Source of the DNA: JBBSHS01 sp038232515
Lineage (GTDB): Bacteria; Actinomycetota; Acidimicrobiia; Acidimicrobiales; JAUJNH01
DNA length: 23,713 nucleotides
Reading direction: 5' to 3'
Assembly (NCBI GenBank): GCA_038232515.1
Contig: JBBSHS010000038.1
Location: forward strand, 1-23,713
In this document: in pieces, positions 7,303-15,283 of the stretch
Position numbering within the stretch: position 1 is the stretch's first letter
Layout of the letters: every line of letters begins with the position of its first letter
The notes under the pieces: generated by a model
Seen by the model: only the letters and a program-made list of their open reading frames with translations
Told to the model about the DNA's origin: nothing
Databases searched by the model: none
Program-made: the position numbers and the translations under genes

Positions 7303-8793
7303 CTAGAGCCGCGCCCCTCCCGCCGACTGCCCATAGGCCAGCACCCGGTTGGAGCCGGGCACGAGGACGAGGTCGGTTGTGACGGTGGGCGAGGGGAAGC
7401 CGGCCAGCGCCGTACCCAGGTCCACGTCGGCCTGCACTACGCCGGTGCCCACGGCAAGGGCGACGAGGTGGCCGCGCCGCTGCGCCACCCAGGTGGTGCC
7501 GCCGGCGACGGCCGGGGCTCCTCCTTCTCCCCCGCCGCCCGTCCACGCCACCCGGAACGAACGCCCCTGCACCTGCACTCCGACCGGACCGTCGGCGCAG
7601 CCCACCACCAGGGCAGGAGGCGACCATGCCGTGCCCCCGAACGCCCCGCTTGGACAGACCGGAGCGGCGAACACCTGACCGCCGACCTGGCCGAAGTGGG
7701 CGGCGTCGAGCAGGAAGCCCCGGCCGTCCTTGCCGGCCACGAAGACCAGGCCTCCGTCGAGCACGGCTGGGCTCAGCGATCCCAGATCGAGGTCGTCCCG
7801 GCTCAGCTGGGCGAAGTTGCCCGGCGCAAAGGTGTCGACGGCCTGGAGACCCGGGGTGAGGCGGACCACGGCATTGCCGCCGTTGAAGGTGTCGGCCGGC
7901 TCGGTGTTGCCCGTGGTCACCAAGAGGCTGCCGGCACCGTCGACGACGGGGCCAGCCGGCGCCCAGATCCCGCCCTCCCTCGATGCCGGCACCACCCAGC
8001 TGGCCAGGGCACCGGTGCCGTCCAGCGTGCTGGACACGACGGCGCCCTTGAACGGGCCGCAGTCGCCGAAGAGGCCGCCGAAAGCGACGTAGACCCGGCC
8101 GTTGGCGATGGTGAGAGCCGACCGCTGCTGCTCGACCGTGGCCGACAGGCCTTGGGGGTCGACGGGCCGGCGCCACTTCGGCGCCCCGGTCATCAGGTCG
8201 AGGGCCACCAGGTCGTGCTCCATGGGCTGGACGAACGCGACCACGTAGACGGTGTGCGAGGCCACGTCGACGACCGGGGTGCCGGTTATGCCGCTCGGGT
8301 CGACGTTGCCGCACGGAAGCTGCCCGCCGGCCACGGGCCGGCCGAGGTTCCTCTGCCAGGCGATCGACCCGTCGGAGGGATGGAGGGCGTACACGGTGTC
8401 GCCCTCGGTGGCCGCGATGACAAGGCCGGCGGCGACCAGGGGCTGGGCGTACACCAGGCCGTCGAGCGCCGGCGACTGCCATTTTCTGGCGATGCTCTGG
8501 GGACTCGGCCCGGTGGCAGCCACCCCGGTCCGGGCCGCACCGGCGCCGAACGCCGGCCAGTCACCGCCGGTCGACGGCGAGGCCGGCGAGGCCGGCGGCC
8601 CCGGGATCGCCGAAGCCGGTCCGGCGGTCGACGGGCCCGTCAAGGGCGCACTGGACGGGCCCGTCGGGCGGCGCGGAGCCGAGCAGCCAGCCACCACCAG
8701 CGCCGAGCAGAGCGCGAGCAGTAGGGCCGAGCGGCGGGGGTGGCCGGGCATCGCTGCTTTGGTGCCGTGAGATGTGCGGTCCATGGCCTGCAC
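7303..8793 (-). CDS. PQQ-like beta-propeller lipoprotein
   Basis: The protein of up to 496 residues has a signal peptide with a lipobox, LVVAGC (Cys37 as lipidated residue). A Pro/Ser/Thr linker follows, then repeated beta-propeller blades of the PQQ/quinoprotein type: DTVYALHPSDGSIAWQRNLG, HDLVALDLMTGAPKWRRPVD, and GHLVALAVGTGVVQADVDLG. The calcium and PQQ ligands of true alcohol dehydrogenases are not recognisable, so it is more likely a binding or scaffold propeller at the outer face of the membrane. The GTG at 8793 has a GGAG 6-7 nt upstream and gives a long n-region; an ATG at 8751 gives a classical short lipoprotein signal but lacks a ribosome site. It is followed at 3 nt by clpP. A strong palindrome overlaps the upstream start. 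Confidence 0.88.
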   Translation of the reverse strand: MQAMDRTSHGTKAAMPGHPRRSALLLALCSALVVAGCSAPRRPTGPSSAPLTGPSTAGPASAIPGPPASPASPSTGGDWPAFGAGAARTGVAATGPSPQSIARKWQSPALDGLVYAQPLVAAGLVIAATEGDTVYALHPSDGSIAWQRNLGRPVAGGQLPCGNVDPSGITGTPVVDVASHTVYVVAFVQPMEHDLVALDLMTGAPKWRRPVDPQGLSATVEQQRSALTIANGRVYVAFGGLFGDCGPFKGAVVSSTLDGTGALASWVVPASREGGIWAPAGPVVDGAGSLLVTTGNTEPADTFNGGNAVVRLTPGLQAVDTFAPGNFAQLSRDDLDLGSLSPAVLDGGLVFVAGKDGRGFLLDAAHFGQVGGQVFAAPVCPSGAFGGTAWSPPALVVGCADGPVGVQVQGRSFRVAWTGGGGEGGAPAVAGGTTWVAQRRGHLVALAVGTGVVQADVDLGTALAGFPSPTVTTDLVLVPGSNRVLAYGQSAGGARL

Positions 8794-8800
8794 ATCTCAC
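8767..8800. promoter_or_regulatory. 34-bp palindrome over the lipoprotein translation start
   Basis: The 11-bp arms GTGAGATGTGC (8767-8777) and GCACATCTCAC (8790-8800) are perfect inverted repeats around a 12-nt centre that itself contains CCATGG. On the minus strand the arm covers the start GTG at 8793, and the ATG at 8784 falls in the loop. The site is also about 35 nt upstream of the putative -10 of the tRNA on the other strand. A dimeric repressor operator or an mRNA hairpin masking translation initiation are both compatible with the position. Confidence 0.65.
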
Positions 8801-8834
8801 TCCACGACGGCCAGCGACGCAGGTCGGCGCTGCT

Positions 8835-8840
8835 TATGCT
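8835..8840 (+). promoter_or_regulatory. Possible -10 element for the tRNA gene
   Basis: TATGCT lies 16 nt upstream of the mature tRNA 5' end, a usual distance for a stable-RNA promoter with a short leader. No clear -35 hexamer is visible at 16-18 nt spacing, so the assignment rests on position and the -10 alone. Confidence 0.3.
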
Positions 8841-8855
8841 GGGCCGCACCGCCGC

Positions 8856-8932
8856 GCCGGCGTACCCCAACCGGTAGAGGGACCAGATTTAGGATCTGGA
8901 CAGTGAGGGTTCGAATCCCTCCGTCGGCACCA
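8856..8932 (+). tRNA. tRNA-Leu(UAG)-like tRNA with short variable loop, CCA encoded
   Basis: The cloverleaf was folded by hand. The acceptor stem GCCGGCG (8856-8862) pairs with CGTCGGC (8922-8928) with one G-U; T8 and A9 follow. The D arm has a CCC/GGG stem and loop GG at 8873-8874. The anticodon stem is CCAGA/TCTGG around loop TTTAGGA (8888-8894), giving anticodon TAG for the Leu codon CUA. The T arm is GAGGG/CCCTC with loop TTCGAAT. Discriminator A is 8929 and CCA is 8930-8932. The invariant U8, A14, G18, G19, U33, TTC and C61 are all present. The variable region is only 5 nt (ACAGT, 8900-8904), whereas bacterial tRNA-Leu is normally class II with a long variable arm. The anticodon arm is nearly identical to ordinary tRNA-Leu(UAG). 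Confidence 0.9.
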
Positions 8933-8968
8933 TCCGGCGGCCGATGGACCGACCCGGAGGGGTCGCCT

Positions 8969-10036
8969 TCAGCCGGCGAGGGTGTCGCGACCACAGATCC
9001 CGGTGGCCACCTCCTTCAGCCGGCTCACCCCGCCGGCGTGAAGAGCCAGCGGCGGCGTGGGCAGGTCGGCACCCACGCGCCACCCCTCCAGCAGGGCCTC
9101 GACCGCCTCGATCCCCGAATGCACAGGTCGCCAGCCCAGCTCACGCTCGGCCCGACCGGTATCGAGAAGAGGAAGGGTCAAGAAGAGCTCGACCAGCTAC
9201 GGCGGAGCAGGAATGAGTCGTGACCGGAACGCCAGCCGGGTACCGGCAACCAGGGCCCCGGACGGCAGCGGGGCGGTCCGGGCCCGGAGCACACGAGCCA
9301 GCTCCACGGTAGTGAGCACCGGGTCGGCGGCGATGTTGAACGCCCCGCGCACCGATCCGGTCGTCGCCAGCCGGAAGGCCTCGGCGGCGTCACTGGTGTG
9401 CAGCGCCTGGACGACAGGCAGGCGACGTCGGCCACGACGGGCAGCCATTTGCGGCCAACCAGCCGTGCCGACACCAGTGGCCCGGCGAAGCTCCTGCGTT
9501 GCTCGGCCGCCGACTCGGCCTTGAACACAAAGCGCGGGCGTATGCGGACCACCCGGACGTCGGGGTGAGCCAGCTCGTAGCCGTCGAGCACCCGCTCCAG
9601 GTACGCCTTCTCCCGGCCGTAGGCGGCGGTGGGAAGTGAATGGGTGGGCCAGGACTCGTCGACCCGCCGGTGGTCAGCCGGTCCGGGCGAGTACGCGCCC
9701 ACCGAGGACGAGTGGACGAGGGCACCCACGCCGGCGGCCGCCACTGCGTCGAAAACCCGAAGGCTGCCCAGCACGTCGTTGCGCCACGTGACCAGGGGCT
9801 GACGCGTGGGCTGGAAGAGCCAGGCGAGGTGCACCACCGCGTCCGCGCCCGCGAAGACGGGCCCCGAGATCGTCCGAGCAGATGTTGACCGGTGCCCATC
9901 GCAGCTTGGCGACCGTCCAGGAGGTGGGCCGTCGGCGGGCCACGCCGACGATCTCGGTGACGTCCGGGGCGGCGCTCAGGGCCTGGACGACGCTGGTGCC
10001 GATGTTGCCGGTGGCCCCGGTGACGACCACCTTCAC
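8969..10036 (-). pseudogene. NAD-dependent epimerase (SDR family), broken by two frameshifts and an amber codon
   Basis: A GTG at 10036 overlaps the stop of the alcohol dehydrogenase as GTGA and starts VKVVVTGATGNIGTSVVQAL, the glycine-rich NAD(P)-binding motif of extended SDRs. Near 9860 the frame changes (run of G/C), continuing as FAGADAVVHLAWLFQPTRQP, HSSSVGAYSPG and TAAYGREKAYLE, where YxxxK is the catalytic pair. Near 9415-9430 the frame shifts back, giving ALHTSDAAEAFRLATT and GAFNIAADPVLTTVELARVL. A TAG at 9197-9199 interrupts, then the same frame resumes as LTLPLLDTGRAERELGWRP to TGA at 8969. All domains are there in order, so damage is recent or partly sequencing error. The intact protein would have been about 350 residues. 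Its 3' end faces the tRNA, 36 nt away. Confidence 0.82.
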
Positions 10037-11217
10037 GGCTTCAGCACCACCTTGATGGCGCCGTCCTGCTTCTTCTGGAAGATCTCGTAGCCGTGGGCGG
10101 CCTCTTCGAGCGGCAACTGGTGGGTGGCCAGGTCCTCGGTGCCCAGGGGATCGGCGTCGTCGACGACCAGCGGGAGGATGGCGTCGATCCAGCGCTTGAC
10201 GTGAGCCTGGCCCATGCGGATCTGCACGCCCTTGTCGAACAGCGCCATCATGGGCAGCGGGTCGGCCGCGCCACCGTACACGCCGGTGATCGACAGCGTG
10301 CCTCCCCTGCGGACCGTGGAGATGGCGTTCAACAGGGCGTCCAGGCGGTCGATGCCCGCCTTCTGGACCAAGGGGGCGGCAAGCCGCTTGGGCAGCTTGC
10401 CTGCCACCGTCTGGGCCATGGCCGCCACCGGAGAGCCGTGGGATTCCATGCCGACGGCGTCGATGACTGAGTTCGGGCCCCGCCCGTCGGTCCGCTCCCG
10501 GATGAGGCCCGGCACGTCGTCCTGGGCCGAGGCGTCGATCACGTCGACGCCGTGGCGGCGGGCCATCTCCAGGCGCTCGGGCACGATGTCGACCCCGATG
10601 ACGTGCTCGGCCCCTCGCCGGCGCGCCACCCTCGTGCACATCTGGCCGATCGGGCCCAGCCCATAGACCGCCACGGAACCACCCTTGGGGATGCCGGCGT
10701 ACACGACCGCCTGCCATGCCGTCGGTAGGACGTCGGACAGGTACAAGAAGCGCTCATCGGCTGGGCCCTCGGGCACCTTGATCGGGCCGAACTGGGCCTG
10801 CGGCACGCGCAGGTACTCGGCCTGGCCGCCGGGGACGTGCCCGTAGAGCTTGGAGTAGCCGAACAGCGCCGCCCCCTTGTCGTGCTCGTGGACCTGGGTG
10901 GTCTCGCACTGCGCGTACAGCTTGTGGTCGCACATGAAGCAGCTGCCGCAACTGATGTTGAAAGGCATGACCACCCGGTCGCCGGCTTTGAGGTGACTGA
11001 CGGCGGCACCGACCTCCTCCACGATGCCCATGGGCTCGTGGCCCAGGATGTCGCCTTCCTCCATGAACATGGGGAGGATCCTGTACAGGTGCAGGTCCGA
11101 GCCGCAGATGGCCGTGGACGTGATACGGACGATCGCATCGGTGGGTTCTCTGACGACCGGGTCGGGGACCGTGTCCACCCTCACGTCTTCGATGCCGTGC
11201 CAGGCCACTGCTCTCAT
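10033..11217 (-). CDS. Zinc-dependent alcohol dehydrogenase (formaldehyde-dehydrogenase-like)
   Basis: The 394-residue enzyme belongs to the medium-chain dehydrogenase family. Catalytic zinc ligands are Cys38 (AICGSDLH), His60-Glu61 (ILGHEPMG) and probably Asp161. The structural zinc lobe has Cys90, Cys93, Cys96 and Cys104 (SCGSCFMCDHKLYAQC). The nucleotide-binding motif is VYGLGPIGQM at 184-193. It most resembles the group called glutathione-dependent formaldehyde dehydrogenase-like, where an extra insertion (here about 300-330) is common; the true substrate is unknown. The ATG at 11217 follows GGAG with a 6-nt spacer; the open frame extends upstream but that part is low-quality sequence. 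It is divergent from galE across 140 nt and translationally coupled to the broken SDR gene downstream. Confidence 0.93.
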   Translation of the reverse strand: MRAVAWHGIEDVRVDTVPDPVVREPTDAIVRITSTAICGSDLHLYRILPMFMEEGDILGHEPMGIVEEVGAAVSHLKAGDRVVMPFNISCGSCFMCDHKLYAQCETTQVHEHDKGAALFGYSKLYGHVPGGQAEYLRVPQAQFGPIKVPEGPADERFLYLSDVLPTAWQAVVYAGIPKGGSVAVYGLGPIGQMCTRVARRRGAEHVIGVDIVPERLEMARRHGVDVIDASAQDDVPGLIRERTDGRGPNSVIDAVGMESHGSPVAAMAQTVAGKLPKRLAAPLVQKAGIDRLDALLNAISTVRRGGTLSITGVYGGAADPLPMMALFDKGVQIRMGQAHVKRWIDAILPLVVDDADPLGTEDLATHQLPLEEAAHGYEIFQKKQDGAIKVVLKP

Positions 11218-11357
11218 GCGGTTCTCCGATCGTCTGTGCCCGCTCCTTGCGTTCCCTTCCCTGCAACATACGCGGTCATGCCCGATGCCGGGCCAGGATC
11301 GGTTTGAGGCCGGTGGTGGCGACGCAGCGTTGGGCGACGGCATAGGTTGGCTGTCCG

Positions 11358-12335
11358 ATGAGGCTGCTGGTGGTGGGTGGAGCCGGCTACATCGGCAGCG
11401 TGGTCGCCGCCCAGTTGCTCAAGGCGGGACACCACGTAACCGTGGCCGACAACCTGCAGAGAGGCCACCGCGACGCCGTAGCCGAGGGTGCCGAATTCGT
11501 CGAGGCCGACCTTCTGGACGACGGCGCCGTGAGCGCCCTGCTGGCCCCTGGGTTTGACGGCGTCCTGCACTTCGCCGCCCTGTCACTGGTGGGCGAGTCG
11601 GTGGCCCAGCCCGTCCGCTACTTCCGCGCCAACGTGGCCGGAACCTTGAACCTGCTCGACGCCATGCGGGCGGCGGGCGTGCCCCGCCTGGTGTTCTCCT
11701 CGACCGCGGCGGTGTACGGCGAGCCCGACGAGGTACCCATCACCGAGGCCGCCCCGACCCGGCCCACCAACCCCTACGGCGCCTCCAAACTGGCTGTCGA
11801 CCACGCCATCGCCTTCCAATGCGCGGCGACCGGGCTGGGCGCCGTGAGCATGCGCTACTTCAACGTGGCCGGCGCCTCCGGCCCGTACGGGGAGCGCCAC
11901 GACCCGGAGACGCACCTCATCCCCCTGGTCCTGCAGGCGGCGGCGGGGTCGCGCCCCTCGGTCACGGTGTTCGGTACGGACTACCCCACCGCAGACGGCA
12001 CCGCCGTACGCGACTACATCCACGTCGAGGATCTGGCCCGCGCCCACCTGTTGGCCCTCGACTCGGTCGACGGGCCCGGCCACCGCATCTTCAACCTGGG
12101 AAATGGCACCGGTTTCTCGGTGCGCCAGGTGCTCGAAGCGGCCGCCACGGTGACGGGTCGGCACATCCCTTCGGTCGACGGCGGGAGGCGGCCGGGGGAC
12201 CCGGCCATCCTGGTCGCCTCGAGCCGGCGGGTTCGCAGCGAGCTCGGGTGGGAGCCGCGCCAGCCAGAGCTCGAGGCCATGGTGGCCGACGCATGGGCCT
12301 TCGAGCTCCGCCGCCCTCCGCTGGCCGCGTCGTGA
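11358..12335 (+). CDS. galE: UDP-glucose 4-epimerase GalE
   Basis: This 325-residue extended SDR interconverts UDP-galactose and UDP-glucose. The NAD-binding motif is GGAGYIGS at 7-14, followed by DNLQRGH. The catalytic Ser/Thr are in SSTAAVYGEP (114-123) and the Tyr140-x3-Lys144 pair is in NPYGASK. The segment MRYFNVAGA and the later DGTAVRDYIHVEDLARAH and FNLGNGTGFSV are GalE signatures. It heads the gene set galE-GH2-galT-galK on the same strand, which fixes its role in the Leloir pathway. The ATG lies only 6 nt after GGCTGTCC and has no strong ribosome site, so translation may be leaderless or weak; a promoter must lie in the 140-nt region shared with the divergent dehydrogenase. Confidence 0.96.
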   Translation: MRLLVVGGAGYIGSVVAAQLLKAGHHVTVADNLQRGHRDAVAEGAEFVEADLLDDGAVSALLAPGFDGVLHFAALSLVGESVAQPVRYFRANVAGTLNLLDAMRAAGVPRLVFSSTAAVYGEPDEVPITEAAPTRPTNPYGASKLAVDHAIAFQCAATGLGAVSMRYFNVAGASGPYGERHDPETHLIPLVLQAAAGSRPSVTVFGTDYPTADGTAVRDYIHVEDLARAHLLALDSVDGPGHRIFNLGNGTGFSVRQVLEAAATVTGRHIPSVDGGRRPGDPAILVASSRRVRSELGWEPRQPELEAMVADAWAFELRRPPLAAS

Positions 12336-12364
12336 ACGACCCACGGGGAGGGGCACCCGGCTCG

Positions 12365-12382
12365 ATGGAGCAGCAGCAGTGA
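12365..12382 (+). promoter_or_regulatory. Five-codon leader ORF coupled to the GH2 start
   Basis: ATG GAG CAG CAG CAG TGA forms a mini-ORF (M-E-Q-Q-Q) whose TGA overlaps the GTG start of the GH2 gene as GTGA. A GGGGAGGGG stretch at 12345-12353 lies about 12 nt before the ATG. The arrangement would allow terminating ribosomes to restart at the GH2 gene. The GTG also has its own GGAG at 12367-12370, so the leader may be incidental. Confidence 0.3.
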
Positions 12383-15192
12383 ACATGCTGCGGCTGGACG
12401 AGCACGGGGGCGTTTGTCTCGATGGAGCATGGGACTTCTTTCCCGGTGAGTCGTCCCTGGCCGCGCTGGAAACACGTCCGGCGGCATCGGTCGACGTCCC
12501 GGGCCTCTGGGAGGCGCAGGGCTGGCTCGACCTCGACGGGGTCGCCTTGTACCGGCGCCACTTCTCGCTGGCCGACGTGGAGCTGGCCGGCTGGTGGACG
12601 CTGCGCTTCGGGGCGGTGATGGACATGGCCGAGGTGTGGCTGAACGGTGTGCTGGCGGCCAGCCACGACAACCCTTTCACCCCGTTCGCCTTCGACGTCA
12701 CCGCCGCGTTGCGGCCCGACGACAACGTCCTCGCTGTACGTGTCTTCGACCCGCCGGTCCACCATGGCGAGCACATCCGTATGGCCCACGGCAAGCAGGG
12801 GTGGGCCAACAACGTGTTCCCCAGCCGCCCGAGCCTGTACATAACGTACGGCGGCATCTGGCAGCCCGTCGTACTTCGCCGCCACGGCCCGGTGGTGGTG
12901 GACGACGTGTTCGTGAACGGCGATCCCGACGACCTGGCCGTCGAGGTGACGCTCACCAATCGCAGCCCCGACGAGGTCCACGGCCGGGTCGCCGTTCGGG
13001 CTGTGGGCCGGGTACTCGAGGCGGGTGCCCTCGTCGCCGGCGGTGCCACCGAGCGGGTGGTGCTGCGCCTCGGTCGTAGCCCCGCCCGGCGGTGGAGCCC
13101 GACCCGACCCGTCCTGCACGCGGCGACGGTGGACGTGGTGAGCGGCGGCGAGATGAGCGACGCCCGGGTCGTGCGCTTCGGCCTGAGGACGGTGCGGGTG
13201 GAGGGCACCCGACTGTTGGTCAACGACCGCCCCTATCGCATGAAGAGCGCGTTGGTACAGGGTTTCAGGGCCGATGAGCTCTATGCCGAGGGCGGCCGGG
13301 TAGCCATCGAGGAGGAGGTCCGTGCCGCCCTGGCCATGGGGTTCAACACGCTTCGCCTCCATATCAAGGCATTCGATCCCGCCTACCTCGACGTCTGTGA
13401 CGAGTTGGGGATGCTGCTGCACTGCGACATCCCGGTGGCGGAACCCATCGCCCACGAGGAGCTCGGAGCCGCCGACGAGTCGGTCCTCGCTTCCCGCGCC
13501 GTGCAGGCCGTCCGGGCCCAGATCGAACGGGACCGCAACCACCCCAGCATCGTGCTGTGGTCAATGATGAACGAGATCTGCATCGACCGCCCCGAGGCCC
13601 GGGGGTGGGACGGCTACGAGCGATTTGCCCGGGCTTTGGTGGCGACGGCCAGGGAGGCCGACCGCACCCGACCGTTGATCGAGAACGACTGGACGGAGCC
13701 GGACCCGGGCAGGGTCTTCGGGGCCGACGTGCTGACCGCCCACTGGTACGGGCGGCTGCACGCCCGGTACCTCGACAAGATCGAGCGGGCCTGCGAACTG
13801 TGGACCCACGTGGACCGGCCGCTGTTGGTCACCGAGTTCGGAGACTGGGGGCTGCCCCAGATGCCCAGGGTCCCCGAGCCCGCGTTCTGGGACACCCGTG
13901 CTCTCTACGCCGACGGACTGGCGAACACACCGTGGCCGGCCAGCCTGGCCCGGTTCATGAGCGGGACGCAGCGCTACCAAGGTCTGTCGGACCGGCTGCA
14001 GGCCGAGGTGTTCCGGCGTCACGACCACATCAGCGGCTACTGCCTGACGGAGTTGACCGACGTGCCTCACGAGCTCAACGGGCTCCTGGACCTGCACCGG
14101 GCGCCCAAGACCGCAGCCGTGGCCGAGATGGGCCGGGCCAACCAGACTGTTCTCCCGATGCTGAGGCTGGAGAGCCTGGTGGTGGCGGCGGGCGGGTCCA
14201 TGACCGCTGGGCTGCACGTGGCCAACGACGGAGATGCCCTCGAAGACGTCGTGGTGGAGGCGAGCTTCGGCTCTGCACCGGGTCCCAGGGGAATACCCGA
14301 GCGGCCGGCCCCGGGCGTGTCGCACGGCGCTCCTGGAGCGGCCGCCCACCGCGGTCACGAGCCGGCATGGGCCATCCGCGTCGACCAGCTCGTCGCCCAC
14401 CAGGCGACCCATGTCGGGCCGGTCGTGATGGATGCGCCGGCCGTCACCGGCTCCCATCTCCTGGTTCTCCGGCTCCAGTCCAGCGGCGGAGTGGTGGCCG
14501 AGAACAGCTACACCATGCAGGTGGTGGCTCCGCCCACCGCGCCCCTTAGGGTGCAGGTGACCGGCGGTACGCCCATCACTCTTGACGCGCTCGGGAGCGT
14601 GCTGGCCCGTGTGGGCGACGTCGGCCCAACCGTAGTGGGCGAAGCGTGCCTGGACGAGGCCACCGGTGCCGTCGTTCGAGATCGACTGGCGGCCGGCGAG
14701 GTGGTGGTGGTGTTGGCCCAGACCGGGGAGGCGGCCGCCCACTATCCAGTGCCCGTGGTCCTGCACACGGTCGAGACGACGTGGGGCTCGTCCGTTTTCA
14801 ACTTCACCACCGACAACGGCGCCCTGCCGTGGCTCCCCCGGCGCAACGTGCTGGTGACCGAGGACGTCACCATTGCGGCCGGCAGCATTTTGGCCGGCGC
14901 CGGCGAGGAGCCCTTCCCGGACAGCGCCGTGGTCGCCGCCTACAAGCCGGTGCCCGGCTCCATGAACGGCGTGGTGGTGGGCAGCCACCAGGTCGGGCCG
15001 GGCCGGTTGGTCTTCTGCCAGTACCGGTTGTGCGCCGGCGCGGTGATGGGTGACGCCGCAGCGCGGGCGCTCCTGGCCGACCTCCTGCGGTGGGCCAGCG
15101 AAGCTCGCCCGGCGCTCATGACCGAGGAGTCGCGTCTGGCCGACGGGCGCCGGGTGGCCCGCTACTCCCACACCCCGGCGGTGGCCCGCTGA
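12379..15192 (+). CDS. Glycoside hydrolase family 2, probable beta-galactosidase
   Basis: The 937-residue protein shows GH2 order: sugar-binding jelly roll (about 10-170, LDGAWDFFPGE to GGIWQPVVL), an Ig-like domain (170-275), a TIM barrel (about 275-570), and a long extra C-terminal region of about 350 residues. The acid/base is Glu399 in LWSMMNEI and the nucleophile Glu486 in LVTEFGDWG. The barrel start has the GH2 pattern GFNTLRLHIKAFDPAYLDVC with DELGMLLHCDIP. No signal peptide is present, so it acts in the cytoplasm. Its place between galE and galT argues for beta-galactosidase, although beta-glucuronidase or mannosidase cannot be excluded from sequence. The last 200 residues (GSSVFNFTTDNGALPWL, GRLVFCQYRLC) resemble a glutamine-amidotransferase-like accessory fold, as in some large GH2 enzymes. 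Start is GTG at 12379 or ATG at 12385. Confidence 0.9.
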   Translation: MNMLRLDEHGGVCLDGAWDFFPGESSLAALETRPAASVDVPGLWEAQGWLDLDGVALYRRHFSLADVELAGWWTLRFGAVMDMAEVWLNGVLAASHDNPFTPFAFDVTAALRPDDNVLAVRVFDPPVHHGEHIRMAHGKQGWANNVFPSRPSLYITYGGIWQPVVLRRHGPVVVDDVFVNGDPDDLAVEVTLTNRSPDEVHGRVAVRAVGRVLEAGALVAGGATERVVLRLGRSPARRWSPTRPVLHAATVDVVSGGEMSDARVVRFGLRTVRVEGTRLLVNDRPYRMKSALVQGFRADELYAEGGRVAIEEEVRAALAMGFNTLRLHIKAFDPAYLDVCDELGMLLHCDIPVAEPIAHEELGAADESVLASRAVQAVRAQIERDRNHPSIVLWSMMNEICIDRPEARGWDGYERFARALVATAREADRTRPLIENDWTEPDPGRVFGADVLTAHWYGRLHARYLDKIERACELWTHVDRPLLVTEFGDWGLPQMPRVPEPAFWDTRALYADGLANTPWPASLARFMSGTQRYQGLSDRLQAEVFRRHDHISGYCLTELTDVPHELNGLLDLHRAPKTAAVAEMGRANQTVLPMLRLESLVVAAGGSMTAGLHVANDGDALEDVVVEASFGSAPGPRGIPERPAPGVSHGAPGAAAHRGHEPAWAIRVDQLVAHQATHVGPVVMDAPAVTGSHLLVLRLQSSGGVVAENSYTMQVVAPPTAPLRVQVTGGTPITLDALGSVLARVGDVGPTVVGEACLDEATGAVVRDRLAAGEVVVVLAQTGEAAAHYPVPVVLHTVETTWGSSVFNFTTDNGALPWLPRRNVLVTEDVTIAAGSILAGAGEEPFPDSAVVAAYKPVPGSMNGVVVGSHQVGPGRLVFCQYRLCAGAVMGDAAARALLADLLRWASEARPALMTEESRLADGRRVARYSHTPAVAR

Positions 15193-15194
15193 CC

Positions 15195-15256
15195 GCCCGG
15201 GAGGCCGGTCCATGAGGACGCGCCGGCCCGGGAGGCCGGTCCATGAGGACGCGCCG
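15195..15256 (+). repeat. Two tandem 31-bp repeats, each with a ribosome site and ATG, before galT
   Basis: Copies at 15195-15225 and 15226-15256 are identical, and a third begins (GCCCG at 15257-15261). Each copy contains GGGAGG, a 7-nt spacer and ATGAGGACGCGCC. The ATG at 15212 opens a 23-codon ORF ending in TGA at 15281-15283, directly before the galT GTG and in its frame. The ATG at 15243 opens a 14-codon ORF ending in TGA at 15285-15287, overlapping the galT GTG as GTGA. The duplicated module is thus a translation-initiation region. Confidence 0.85.
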
Positions 15257-15283
15257 GCCCGACCGGGGAACGAGGGCGGTTGA

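Noticed and set aside
6343..8724. Plus-strand ORF of 793 codons opposite clpP and the lipoprotein
   Set aside because: Composition (His/Gly/Arg-rich, no motifs) and full overlap with two recognised genes show it is a shadow frame.
8797..9083. Minus-strand ORFs over the tRNA with segments such as GGIRTLTVQILNLVPLPV and PTEGFEPSLSRS
   Set aside because: These are antisense translations of the tRNA gene, a well-known source of spurious protein annotations.
3489..9199. Possible reassignment or suppression of TAG, suggested by two in-frame ambers (3489, 9197) and a tRNA with TAG in its anticodon
   Set aside because: Anticodon UAG reads CUA, not the UAG stop. TAG is used as the normal terminator of clpP and of the lipoprotein gene, and the epimerase also has frameshifts.
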